DNA of 34,165 bases from Candidatus Rokubacteria bacterium RIFCSPLOWO2_02_FULL_73_56. GTDB lineage: Bacteria > Methylomirabilota > Methylomirabilia > Rokubacteriales > CSP1-6. Numbering within the stretch: the first letter of the stretch is position 1; each line of letters begins with the position of its first letter. The translations under genes and the position numbers were made by a program. The stretch lies in the NCBI GenBank assembly GCA_001788495.1, contig MGCF01000007.1:1-34165 (forward strand), in the 5' to 3' direction. A model generated the notes under the pieces. That model searched no databases. It had not been told where the DNA came from and saw only the letters and a list, made by a program, of their open reading frames with translations. Of the stretch, positions 26,043 through 34,165 are shown one piece after another.

Positions 26043-29000
26043 TCAGCCCGCCGCGAGCGTCTCGCGCAACCGGCGCGCCCGGTCCGGGCCCTCGAGCGTC
26101 CCCAGCTCCTCGAACACGGCGCCCGCGCGCTCGAGGAGCACCCGGGCCGCGGCCAGGTCCCCGCCCGACGCCCTGAGCTCGGCCTGCGCCAGGCGCGTCT
26201 TCGCCAGGTCGTTCCGGGCGCCGGCCTCCTCGAGGATGCGCGCCGCCTCCGCCAGCTGGACGCCGGCGGCCGCCGGGTCGTCACCGAGCAGGCACTCGCC
26301 GAGCAGGCGCTGCGCCACGCCCTCGGCGTGCCGGTAGCCGAGATCGCGGCTGGCCGCCAGGCCCGACTCGGCGAGGACGCGGGCCTGCTGGCGCTCGCCG
26401 TGGCGCAGGTAGCTCTCGGCCAGGAACAGGTCGATGAGCGTCCGCGTATACCGCAGGTTGAACTGCTCGAGCCACGTCGCGACCTCCTCGAGCAGCGCGA
26501 TGCCCGCTGCGGTCTGGCCCGCCCGCGCCATCCCGAAGCCCTTCATCGCCCGCGCCATCGCCGCGTCGAACGGGATCGGCTTGAGGGCGAGCGCCTCGTC
26601 GCAGCAGCGGAGGCCGGTCTCCACCTCGCCCCGCTGGATGTGCGTCGAGCCCGTGCGCCACCAGCCCACGACCTTGAGCCGGAGGTCGTTGACCGCCTCG
26701 CCGTGGGCGAGCCCGCGCCGGCAGTACCCGAGGCTCTTCTCCCACTCGCCGATCGCGTTGCACGCCATGCTGAGGCCCCAGAGCGTCCGGCACGCCCACC
26801 AGACGTTGCCGCGCGACTCGAAGAAGGCGAGCGCCCGCTCGCCGGTGTCCAGGGCCTCGGGAAGCCGCCCGGCCACCACGTACACGTGGGTGAGACAGCA
26901 CTCGGCGAACGCGCGCATGTCGTCGAGGCCGGCCAGGTCCGCGAGCGCGGTGGCCTCGGTGCAGTAGGCGATCGGCACCTCGGGGCGCGCGCCCGTGAGG
27001 CTGTGGAGGAACCCGGTCCAGCAGAGCCACGCGGCGCGCCGGGGCGGGTCGGCGCCCTCGGTGAGCTGCCGGATCGCCTCGAGAGCCTGGACCTGCTCGG
27101 CGTGGCGGCCGAGCGCGAACTTGACCTCCGACTGCTTGACGACCGCGTCGATCCGCCGGAGCCGGTTCTCGTCGCTGTCGGGCATCGCCTCGAGCCGCTT
27201 GAGCGCGGCCTCGAAGTGCGCCAGGGCCTCGGCGCTCGCCCAGCGTCGCTGGGCCTTCTCGCCCGCGCGGATCGCCCAGTCCACGGCCTTCGGGGCATCC
27301 GTGCTGCGCCCCCAGTGATGGGCGAGCAGCTCGGCCACGTCGTCGAGGCGGTCAGCGTAGAGCATCTCGAGCGCGGCGCCGATCGCCGCGTGGAGCACGC
27401 GGCGCCGGCGCTCGAGCAGGCCCGTGTAGACGACTTCCTGGGTGAGCGCGTGCTTGAACGCGTACACGAGGCGGGGCTCGCGGACGTCGGGGAACACGAA
27501 GTCCAGGGCGCGGAGCAGGTCGAGGCGCTCGACGACGTCGCGGTCGCCCCCGGCCACCGAGGTCATGAGGTCCACCAGGAAGCGCCGGCCGATGACCGCC
27601 GCGGGCTGCAGCGTCGCCTTGAGCGGCTCGGCGAGCCGGTCCACGCGCGCCGCGATGAGGTCGTGGATCGTCTCGGGGATCGCGGCCTCGGAGCGCTCGA
27701 GCCGCGCCCGGCCGCCCTCGACGACGATCGCCTGCGTCTCCTGCAGCTGGCGCAGGATCTCCTCGACGTAGAGCGGATTGCCGTCGCTCCGCTCGAGCAG
27801 GAGCCGCACGAGCGAGTCCTCGGCGTCCCGGGCGCCGAGCAGGGTGACGAGCATCCCGAGCACGTCGGCCTCGGTGAGCCCCTCGAGCGGGACCGTCTCG
27901 GCGCGCTCGGCGAGCCAGGGGACCTCGAGCCCCGGCCGCGCGCTCAGGATCAGGAGCACGCGGTGCTTGGCCACGCGCTCGGCGAGCTGGCGGAGGAACG
28001 CGAGCGAGCTGTCGTCCGCCCAGTGGATGTCCTCGACGAGGAGGACGAGCAGTCGCCCGGCGCTCGCCGCGAGGAGCAGCGCGATCAGGAGCTCGAACGT
28101 CCGTTCCTGGAGCTGCGGGCCCTGCAGGCGCACGAGGAACTCCGACCGGACCGGCACGCCGAGGAAGTAGGCGAGGAGCGCGTCGGACTCCGGATCCCGG
28201 AGCCCCGCCGCCTCGAGGCCCTCGGCCGCTCGCTGCCGGGTCTCCGCCTCGCTCGCGTCCTCGCTGAGCCGCAGGTAGGCGCGCGTGAGGGCGAGGATCG
28301 GGTGGTACGGCACGGAGCGGCCCCAGGACAGGCAGCTCGCCTCGAGCTCGAGCGTGCCGGGCGCGTCGAGCCCCCGCACGAACTCGTACAGGAGGCGCGA
28401 CTTGCCGACGCCGGGCTCGCCCGTGACCAGCACGACCGCGCCCTCCCCGTCGTCGGCGCCGCGCGCGGCCTCGGCGAGCCGCCCGAGCTCCGCCTGGCGC
28501 CCGGCGAGCGGCGTGAGGCCGCGCTCGCGCGACACCTCGAGCCGCGTCCGCCCGCGCAGCTCGCTCTGCACGGTCCAGACGCGCACGGGCGCGGTCTTGC
28601 CCTTCACCGTGAACTCGCCGAGGTCCTCGAAGAGGAAGAAGCCGCCGGTGAGCTGGTGGACGTGCTCGCTGACCGCGATCTGGCCCGGCTGGGCGAGGTT
28701 CAGCAGGCGCGCGGCCAGGTTCGTCGTGTCACCGACGGCCGTGTAGTCCATCCGGAGGTCGCGGCCGATCGCGCCGACGACGACGAGGCCCGTGTTGATC
28801 CCGATCCGGACGCGGAACTCCACGTCGCGGTCGCGCCGGACGTCGCGGCGGAGGGGGCCGAGCCCCTCCTGGATCGCGAGCGCGGCGCGGAGCGCGCGAT
28901 GGGCGTGGTCCTCGTGGGCGATGGGCGCGCCGAACAGGGCCATGACGCCGTCCCCGAGGAACTGGTTGATCGTGCCCTCGTACCGATGGACCGCGCCCAG

Positions 29001-29420
29001 GATCACCTCGAAGGCGCGGTCCATGATACCGTGCACCTCCTCGGGGTCGAGCTTCTCGGACATCGCCGTGAACCCCGAGACGTCGGTGAACAGGACGGTC
29101 ACCTGCTTGCGCTCGCCTTCGACCGCGCTCCGCGAGGTCAGGATCTTCTCGGCGAGGTGCTTCGGCGTGTACGCCGCGGGCGACGCGAAGCGCGCCGCCG
29201 GGGCCCCGGGAGCCGGCGGCGGCGCCGCGGCCGCGGCCGGTGCCGAGGCCGGCACGGGCGCGGCGGCGTCGGCGAGGCGCTGGCCGCAGCGCCCGCAGAA
29301 CTTGTTCGACGGCGGGTTCGGCGCCTGGCAGGCGGGACACACGGCCTGCAGGTGGGCCCCGCACTCGCCGCAGAACGCCGCCTCGGCGGGATTGGCGTGC
29401 TGGCACTGGGCGCACCGCAC
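26043..29420 (-). CDS. Class III nucleotide cyclase with double zinc ribbon, AAA ATPase and TPR regions
   Basis: From GTG 29420 this is a 1,125-residue protein. Two zinc ribbons come first (C3, C6, C17, C20 and C28, C31, C42, C45), then an Ala/Pro linker, then a class III adenylate/guanylate cyclase domain (about 105-285). Its metal-binding residues are present, D113 in FTDVSGFT and D157 in FLGDGVMALFG, as are the transition-state pair N234 and R238 in VGDTTNLAARL, so it should be active. An AAA/NACHT-like ATPase follows, with Walker A GEPGVGKS (334-341) and Walker B LLVLLVEDIHWAD, then about 450 residues of TPR-like helical repeats. This is the layout of signal-responsive regulators related to MalT/AfsR-type STAND ATPases joined to a cyclase. 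It begins two bases after the stop of the NtrC-type gene, as last gene of the operon. The ligand is unknown. Confidence 0.92.
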   Translation of the reverse strand: MRCAQCQHANPAEAAFCGECGAHLQAVCPACQAPNPPSNKFCGRCGQRLADAAAPVPASAPAAAAAPPPAPGAPAARFASPAAYTPKHLAEKILTSRSAVEGERKQVTVLFTDVSGFTAMSEKLDPEEVHGIMDRAFEVILGAVHRYEGTINQFLGDGVMALFGAPIAHEDHAHRALRAALAIQEGLGPLRRDVRRDRDVEFRVRIGINTGLVVVGAIGRDLRMDYTAVGDTTNLAARLLNLAQPGQIAVSEHVHQLTGGFFLFEDLGEFTVKGKTAPVRVWTVQSELRGRTRLEVSRERGLTPLAGRQAELGRLAEAARGADDGEGAVVLVTGEPGVGKSRLLYEFVRGLDAPGTLELEASCLSWGRSVPYHPILALTRAYLRLSEDASEAETRQRAAEGLEAAGLRDPESDALLAYFLGVPVRSEFLVRLQGPQLQERTFELLIALLLAASAGRLLVLLVEDIHWADDSSLAFLRQLAERVAKHRVLLILSARPGLEVPWLAERAETVPLEGLTEADVLGMLVTLLGARDAEDSLVRLLLERSDGNPLYVEEILRQLQETQAIVVEGGRARLERSEAAIPETIHDLIAARVDRLAEPLKATLQPAAVIGRRFLVDLMTSVAGGDRDVVERLDLLRALDFVFPDVREPRLVYAFKHALTQEVVYTGLLERRRRVLHAAIGAALEMLYADRLDDVAELLAHHWGRSTDAPKAVDWAIRAGEKAQRRWASAEALAHFEAALKRLEAMPDSDENRLRRIDAVVKQSEVKFALGRHAEQVQALEAIRQLTEGADPPRRAAWLCWTGFLHSLTGARPEVPIAYCTEATALADLAGLDDMRAFAECCLTHVYVVAGRLPEALDTGERALAFFESRGNVWWACRTLWGLSMACNAIGEWEKSLGYCRRGLAHGEAVNDLRLKVVGWWRTGSTHIQRGEVETGLRCCDEALALKPIPFDAAMARAMKGFGMARAGQTAAGIALLEEVATWLEQFNLRYTRTLIDLFLAESYLRHGERQQARVLAESGLAASRDLGYRHAEGVAQRLLGECLLGDDPAAAGVQLAEAARILEEAGARNDLAKTRLAQAELRASGGDLAAARVLLERAGAVFEELGTLEGPDRARRLRETLAAG

Positions 29421-29422
29421 GG

Positions 29423-30873
<1,451 letters not shown>

Positions 30874-30874
<1 letters not shown>

Positions 30875-31947
30875 CACTTGGCGATCGGGAGGAAGCACGT
30901 CACGACGGTGCCGCGCCCTTCCGCGCTCTCGACCTGGATCGCGCCCCGATGCTCCTCGAGGATCCGGTGGCAGATCGCGAGCCCGAGGCCGAGGCCCCTG
31001 GCCTTGGTCGTGAAGAACGGGTCGAAGATCCGCGCGCGCACGGCGTCGGGCATGCCGGTGCCCTCGTCCACGACCTGCGCCTCGACCATGTTGCGGGACC
31101 CGGCGCCCAGGTCCATCTTGCCGAAGAGCGGGTTCAGGCTCACGCGCGTCGTGAGCGTGAGGTGCCCGCCCGCCGTCATCGAGTCGAGCGCGTTGCGCAC
31201 GAGGTTGTGGAACACCTGGAGCAGCCGGTCCTCGTCGCCGAGGATCGGCGGCAGGCTCGGGTCGTAGCGCCGCACGAGCGTGATCCCGCGCTCGCGGGCC
31301 GCCTCCTCGCTCAGCAGCGCCACGCGCTCGAGGAGCTGGTGGAGGTTGAGCGGGACGGGTCGGAGCTGCACGGGGCGCGCGAGGTCGAGCAGCAGCTCGA
31401 TGATCCGGTTCACCCGGTCCACCTCGGTGAGCAGCACGTCCGTGTACTCGGCGAGCCGCGACGCGGGGCCGAGCTCGCGCCGCAGGAGCTGCACCGCGCC
31501 CCGGATGGCGCCGAGCGGGTTGCGCACCTCGTGGGCGAGCCCCACCGCCATCCGGCCCGCGGCCGCGAGCGTCTCGCCGCGCCGCACCTCGCTCTCGAGC
31601 TGGCGGATCCGCGAGAGGTCGCGCAGGACGGCGACGGCCCCCTCGACCGTGCCGTCGTGACCGAAGAGCGGTGCGGTGACGATGCTCACCGGCACCGGCC
31701 GGTGCTCGCCGCGCGCCACGGCGCCCTCGGGCTCCGAGCGGCTCTCGCCCGTCGCGAGCGTCTCGGCGAGCCGCCGGACGACGGAGGCGTCGGGCGGAAA
31801 GAGCTCCTTCAGGTACTTGCCGACGGCGCGCCGGGCGGAGCGCTCGGTCAGCACCTCGGCGGCCGAGTTCCAGAACACGATGCGGAGCTCGCCGTCCACG
31901 GCGATCACCGCGTCCGGCAGGCCGGCGAGGACCGCCGCGTAGTTCAT
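30874..31947 (-). CDS. NtrB-like PAS-domain sensor histidine kinase
   Basis: This is a 357-residue soluble kinase from ATG 31947, which overlaps the stop of tsaD as ATGA. A PAS domain (about 3-112, LPDAVIAVDGELRIVFWNSAA) is followed by the dimerisation helix with phospho-acceptor H139 in VGLAHEVRNPLGAIRG. The ATPase part has N box NLVRNALDSM, G1 VVDEGTGM, F box FDPFFTTKARGLGLGLAI and a final G2 stretch. There is no membrane segment, as in NtrB, so it senses an internal signal through PAS. Gene order and the one-base overlap with the regulator show that they form a two-component pair. Confidence 0.95.
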
Positions 31948-32993
31948 CGCGCGCGCGCCGCGAGCGCCCGCGGCGCACCGCCCAGCGACGCGTCCTCGAG
32001 CGCCCAGTCGGGCCGCGCGTTCAGCGTGAGCCCCGCGCGCTCGCCCGCGGCCAGCCGCGCGGCTCCGGCGGCGCCGATCATCGCCGCGTTGTCGGTGCAG
32101 AGGTGCGGCGGCGGGACGTGCAGCCGGGCGCCGTGCGCCTCGGCCTCGCGCGCGAGCGCGGCGCGCAGGGGCCCGTTCGCGGCCACGCCGCCCGTCAGCA
32201 CCACCCGCTTGACGCCGAGCCGCAGCGCCGCCCGCACGGTCTTGCGGACGAGCATCTTCACGACGGCGGCCTGGAACGACGCGGCGACGTCCGCCACCTG
32301 GCCGGGCGAGAGCGGCCCGTGGCGCTTGACGTGGAGCGCCACGGCGGTCTTGATCCCGCTGAACGAGAAGTCGGACGCGCCGTCGCGCATCTGCGCGAGC
32401 GGGAAGCCGATCGCTCCGGGGTCGCCCGCGCGCGCCGTGCGCTCGATCACGGGGCCGCCCGGGAAGCCGAGCCCGAGCAGCTTGGCGACCTTGTCGAAGG
32501 CCTCGCCGGCGGCGTCGTCGCGCGTCTGCCCGACGAGCGCGTACACGAGCGGGGCGGGCGCGTGGTACAGCGCCGTGTGGCCCCCGGAGACGACGAGGGC
32601 GAGGAACGGGTGCTCGGGCGGGTCCTCGGTGAGGCGCGCGGCGAAGATGTGCCCCTCGAGGTGGTGCACGCCGACCAGCGGCTTGCGCGCCACGTACGCG
32701 AGCGCCTTGGCCACCGCGCAGCCGACCAGCAGCGAGCCGACGAGCCCCGGCCCCCGGGTCACCGCGATCGCGTCGAGGTCGCCGAGGCGGGTGTCGGCGG
32801 CGGCGAGCGCCTGCTCGACGACCGGCACGATGACCTCGAGGTGCCGCCGCGAGGCCAGCTCGGGCACGATGCCGCCGTACGGCGCGTGGACCGCGTCCTG
32901 CGAGGCGACGACGCTGGAGAGCACGTGGCGGCCGTCCGCCAGGACCGCCGCCGCGGTCTCGTCGCACGAGCTCTCGATGGCGAGCAGCCGCAA
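31944..32993 (-). CDS. tsaD: tRNA N6-adenosine threonylcarbamoyltransferase TsaD
   Basis: This 349-residue protein of the Kae1/TsaD family transfers threonylcarbamoyl to A37 of tRNAs that read ANN codons. The start is TTG 32993, five bases after the upstream stop; it places the family opening RLLAIESSCDETAAAV at residue 2 and no ATG or GTG fits. Metal ligands H111 and H115 lie in VHHLEGHIFAA and the third, Asp, in CTDNAAMIG. ATP-binding blocks SGGHT, GEAFDKVAKLLGLGFPGGP and GGVAANG are all present. The final 25 residues (LTLNARPDWALEDASLGGAPR) extend a little past the family core. An essential housekeeping gene at this place couples the following signalling genes to steady expression. Confidence 0.97.
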   Translation of the reverse strand: MRLLAIESSCDETAAAVLADGRHVLSSVVASQDAVHAPYGGIVPELASRRHLEVIVPVVEQALAAADTRLGDLDAIAVTRGPGLVGSLLVGCAVAKALAYVARKPLVGVHHLEGHIFAARLTEDPPEHPFLALVVSGGHTALYHAPAPLVYALVGQTRDDAAGEAFDKVAKLLGLGFPGGPVIERTARAGDPGAIGFPLAQMRDGASDFSFSGIKTAVALHVKRHGPLSPGQVADVAASFQAAVVKMLVRKTVRAALRLGVKRVVLTGGVAANGPLRAALAREAEAHGARLHVPPPHLCTDNAAMIGAAGAARLAAGERAGLTLNARPDWALEDASLGGAPRALAARAR

Positions 32994-32998
32994 CGACG

Positions 32999-34165
32999 CT
33001 ACTGCGGACGCACCTGGACTTGCGGGCTCACCTCCGGCCGCTGCTGCTCGATGATCCGCATCGTCTTGATGACGTCGAGGGCCCGCTGCACCTGGATGTC
33101 CTTCTTGAGGTCTTCCATCGGATCCAGCGGCGGCTTCCGGTCCCGGTTCGCGGGCTCCTTCGGCAGCTCGACGATGATGTCGGGCGTGATGCCCTTGCCG
33201 TGGATCGAGCGCCCCTTGGGCGTGAAGTACTTCGCGGTGGTGAGCCGGAGCCCCGAGCCGTCGGAGAGCGGGATGATCGTCTGCACGGAGCCCTTGCCGA
33301 ACGTCTGCGTGCCGACGATGATCGCGCGGCCCCAGTCCTGGAGGGCGCCGGCCACGATCTCCGACGCCGAGGCGCTGCCCTGGTTCACGAGCACGACCAT
33401 GGGCAGGCGCGGGTACGACTTCTTCGCGTGCGCCGAGAAGCGCATGTTCTGGTTGCGGACGCGCCCCTCCGTGTAGACGACGAGCTTGCCGTCCTCGACG
33501 AACTCCTCGGTCACCTCGACCGCCGCGGTCAGGAGGCCGCCGGGGTTGTTGCGCAGGTCGAGGAGGAGCGCCTTCATGCCGCCCTTGGCGGCCTTCTCGA
33601 GCGCGGCCGCGAGGTCGGGGGGCGTCTGCTCCTGGAACTGGCGGAGCTTGACGTAGGCGACGCCGCCGCCGAGGTCGGCGGTGCGGACCGAGTGGACGCG
33701 GATCTGCTCGCGCACGATCTCGACGTCCTTCGGCTCCGTCCAGCCCTCGCGCACGACCGTGATCATCACCTTCGTGCCGGGCCGGCCGCGCATGCGCTTG
33801 ACCGCGTCCTGGAGCTGCATGTCCTTGGTGCTGAGGCCGTCGATCTTGACGATGCGGTCGCCCGTCTGGAGCCCGGCGCGGTAGGCCGGCGTGCCCTCGA
33901 TCGGGGACACGATCGTCAGGACGTCGTCGCGGAGCGTGATCTCGATGCCGAGGCCGCCGAAGCTGCCGGTGGTCTCGACCTGCATCTCGCGGTAGCTGTC
34001 GGGGTCGAGGAACGAGCTGTGGGGGTCGAGCCCGCGGAGCGTGCCCTTGATGGCGCTGTAGATCAGCTCTTTCGGCGGCACCTCGTCCACGTACTGGTTC
34101 TGCACGATGGACAGCACCTCGGTGAACAGCTTGAGCTGCTCGTACGTGGCGCTGCTGTCGGTGCC
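32999..34165 (-). CDS. S41-family C-terminal processing protease (CtpA-like), 5' end outside window
   Basis: The frame is open to the window edge (388 codons), so the N-terminus with signal peptide is missing; GTG 34117 in the track is internal, since the upstream codons read TYEQLKLFTEVLSIV, a normal family sequence. A PDZ domain follows (GIEITLRDDVLTIVSPIEGTP to GDRIVKIDG), then the S41 core with LLLDLRNNPGGLL, catalytic Ser in VNQGSASASEIVAG and catalytic Lys in TQTFGKGSVQ. Such periplasmic proteases trim envelope proteins from the C-terminus. A Pro/Gln tail ends the protein. It is the first visible gene of the minus-strand operon, with tsaD five bases downstream. Its periplasmic substrates are not evident from the window. 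Confidence 0.95.
   Translation of the reverse strand, partial: GTDSSATYEQLKLFTEVLSIVQNQYVDEVPPKELIYSAIKGTLRGLDPHSSFLDPDSYREMQVETTGSFGGLGIEITLRDDVLTIVSPIEGTPAYRAGLQTGDRIVKIDGLSTKDMQLQDAVKRMRGRPGTKVMITVVREGWTEPKDVEIVREQIRVHSVRTADLGGGVAYVKLRQFQEQTPPDLAAALEKAAKGGMKALLLDLRNNPGGLLTAAVEVTEEFVEDGKLVVYTEGRVRNQNMRFSAHAKKSYPRLPMVVLVNQGSASASEIVAGALQDWGRAIIVGTQTFGKGSVQTIIPLSDGSGLRLTTAKYFTPKGRSIHGKGITPDIIVELPKEPANRDRKPPLDPMEDLKKDIQVQRALDVIKTMRIIEQQRPEVSPQVQVRPQ

Overview
This is a high-GC bacterial chromosome segment with 19 protein-coding genes (the first and last are cut by the window ends), one TPP riboswitch and one clear Rho-independent terminator. I see no tRNA, rRNA, CRISPR array, insertion sequence or phage gene. 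Codon use is strongly G/C-ending: the giant gene alone contains no in-frame TTA, CTA or TCA over about 4,390 codons. The gene mix (PCP_red domain, SWIB-like mini-protein, FIMAH domain, NtrC-type regulation, HTTM protein, secreted Greek-key repeat giants) suggests an uncultivated soil or sediment lineage of the Methylomirabilota/Rokubacteria kind. That is inference from content and style; the window holds no phylogenetic marker that I can test, although TsaD, ThiC and CtpA would serve.

Layout. (a) 1-2130, plus strand: C-terminus of a PCP_red-domain protein, an HU-type DNA-binding protein, a compact D-Ala-D-Ala carboxypeptidase and an L-2-haloacid dehalogenase. (b) 2119-3662, minus strand: a cupin, a 52-residue SWIB-like protein with its own strong ribosome binding site and terminator, and an SDR oxidoreductase. 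(c) 3756-5613, plus strand: promoter, TPP riboswitch and thiC. (d) 5598-7642, minus strand: a three-gene envelope operon of a BON-domain exported protein, a single-pass SdpA/DUF5819-like protein without a canonical start codon, and an HTTM membrane protein. (e) 7803-26033, plus strand: a TTGACA promoter followed by a small exported protein, a 4,394-residue secreted multidomain protein, a 647-residue HYR/FIMAH secreted protein, a 190-residue exported protein and a gamma-glutamyltransferase-like lipoprotein. The first three are tightly packed (1-nt gap, then a 4-nt overlap). (f) 26043-34165, minus strand: a five-gene operon of S41/CtpA protease, TsaD, PAS histidine kinase, NtrC-type regulator and a double-zinc-ribbon nucleotide cyclase/AAA/TPR protein, joined by overlaps or gaps of a few bases.

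The most unusual part is (e). The giant protein begins with a LamG/concanavalin-like domain and a seven-blade YVTN propeller. These are followed by 25 carboxypeptidase-regulatory-like (Greek key) modules, of which 11 are repeated in the same order as a second block after a DUF11 domain. It ends with four IPT/TIG-like domains, thrombospondin-3-like Asp-rich calcium motifs and a C-terminal metzincin-like zinc-binding site with one extra residue. It looks like a cell-surface or matrix protein that carries its own protease, co-translated with a smaller FIMAH-tailed partner. Region (d) is a second candidate of interest: an SdpA/SdpB-like pair joined to a BON protein. Region (f) couples a housekeeping tRNA-modification gene to an NtrB/NtrC pair and a cyclase.
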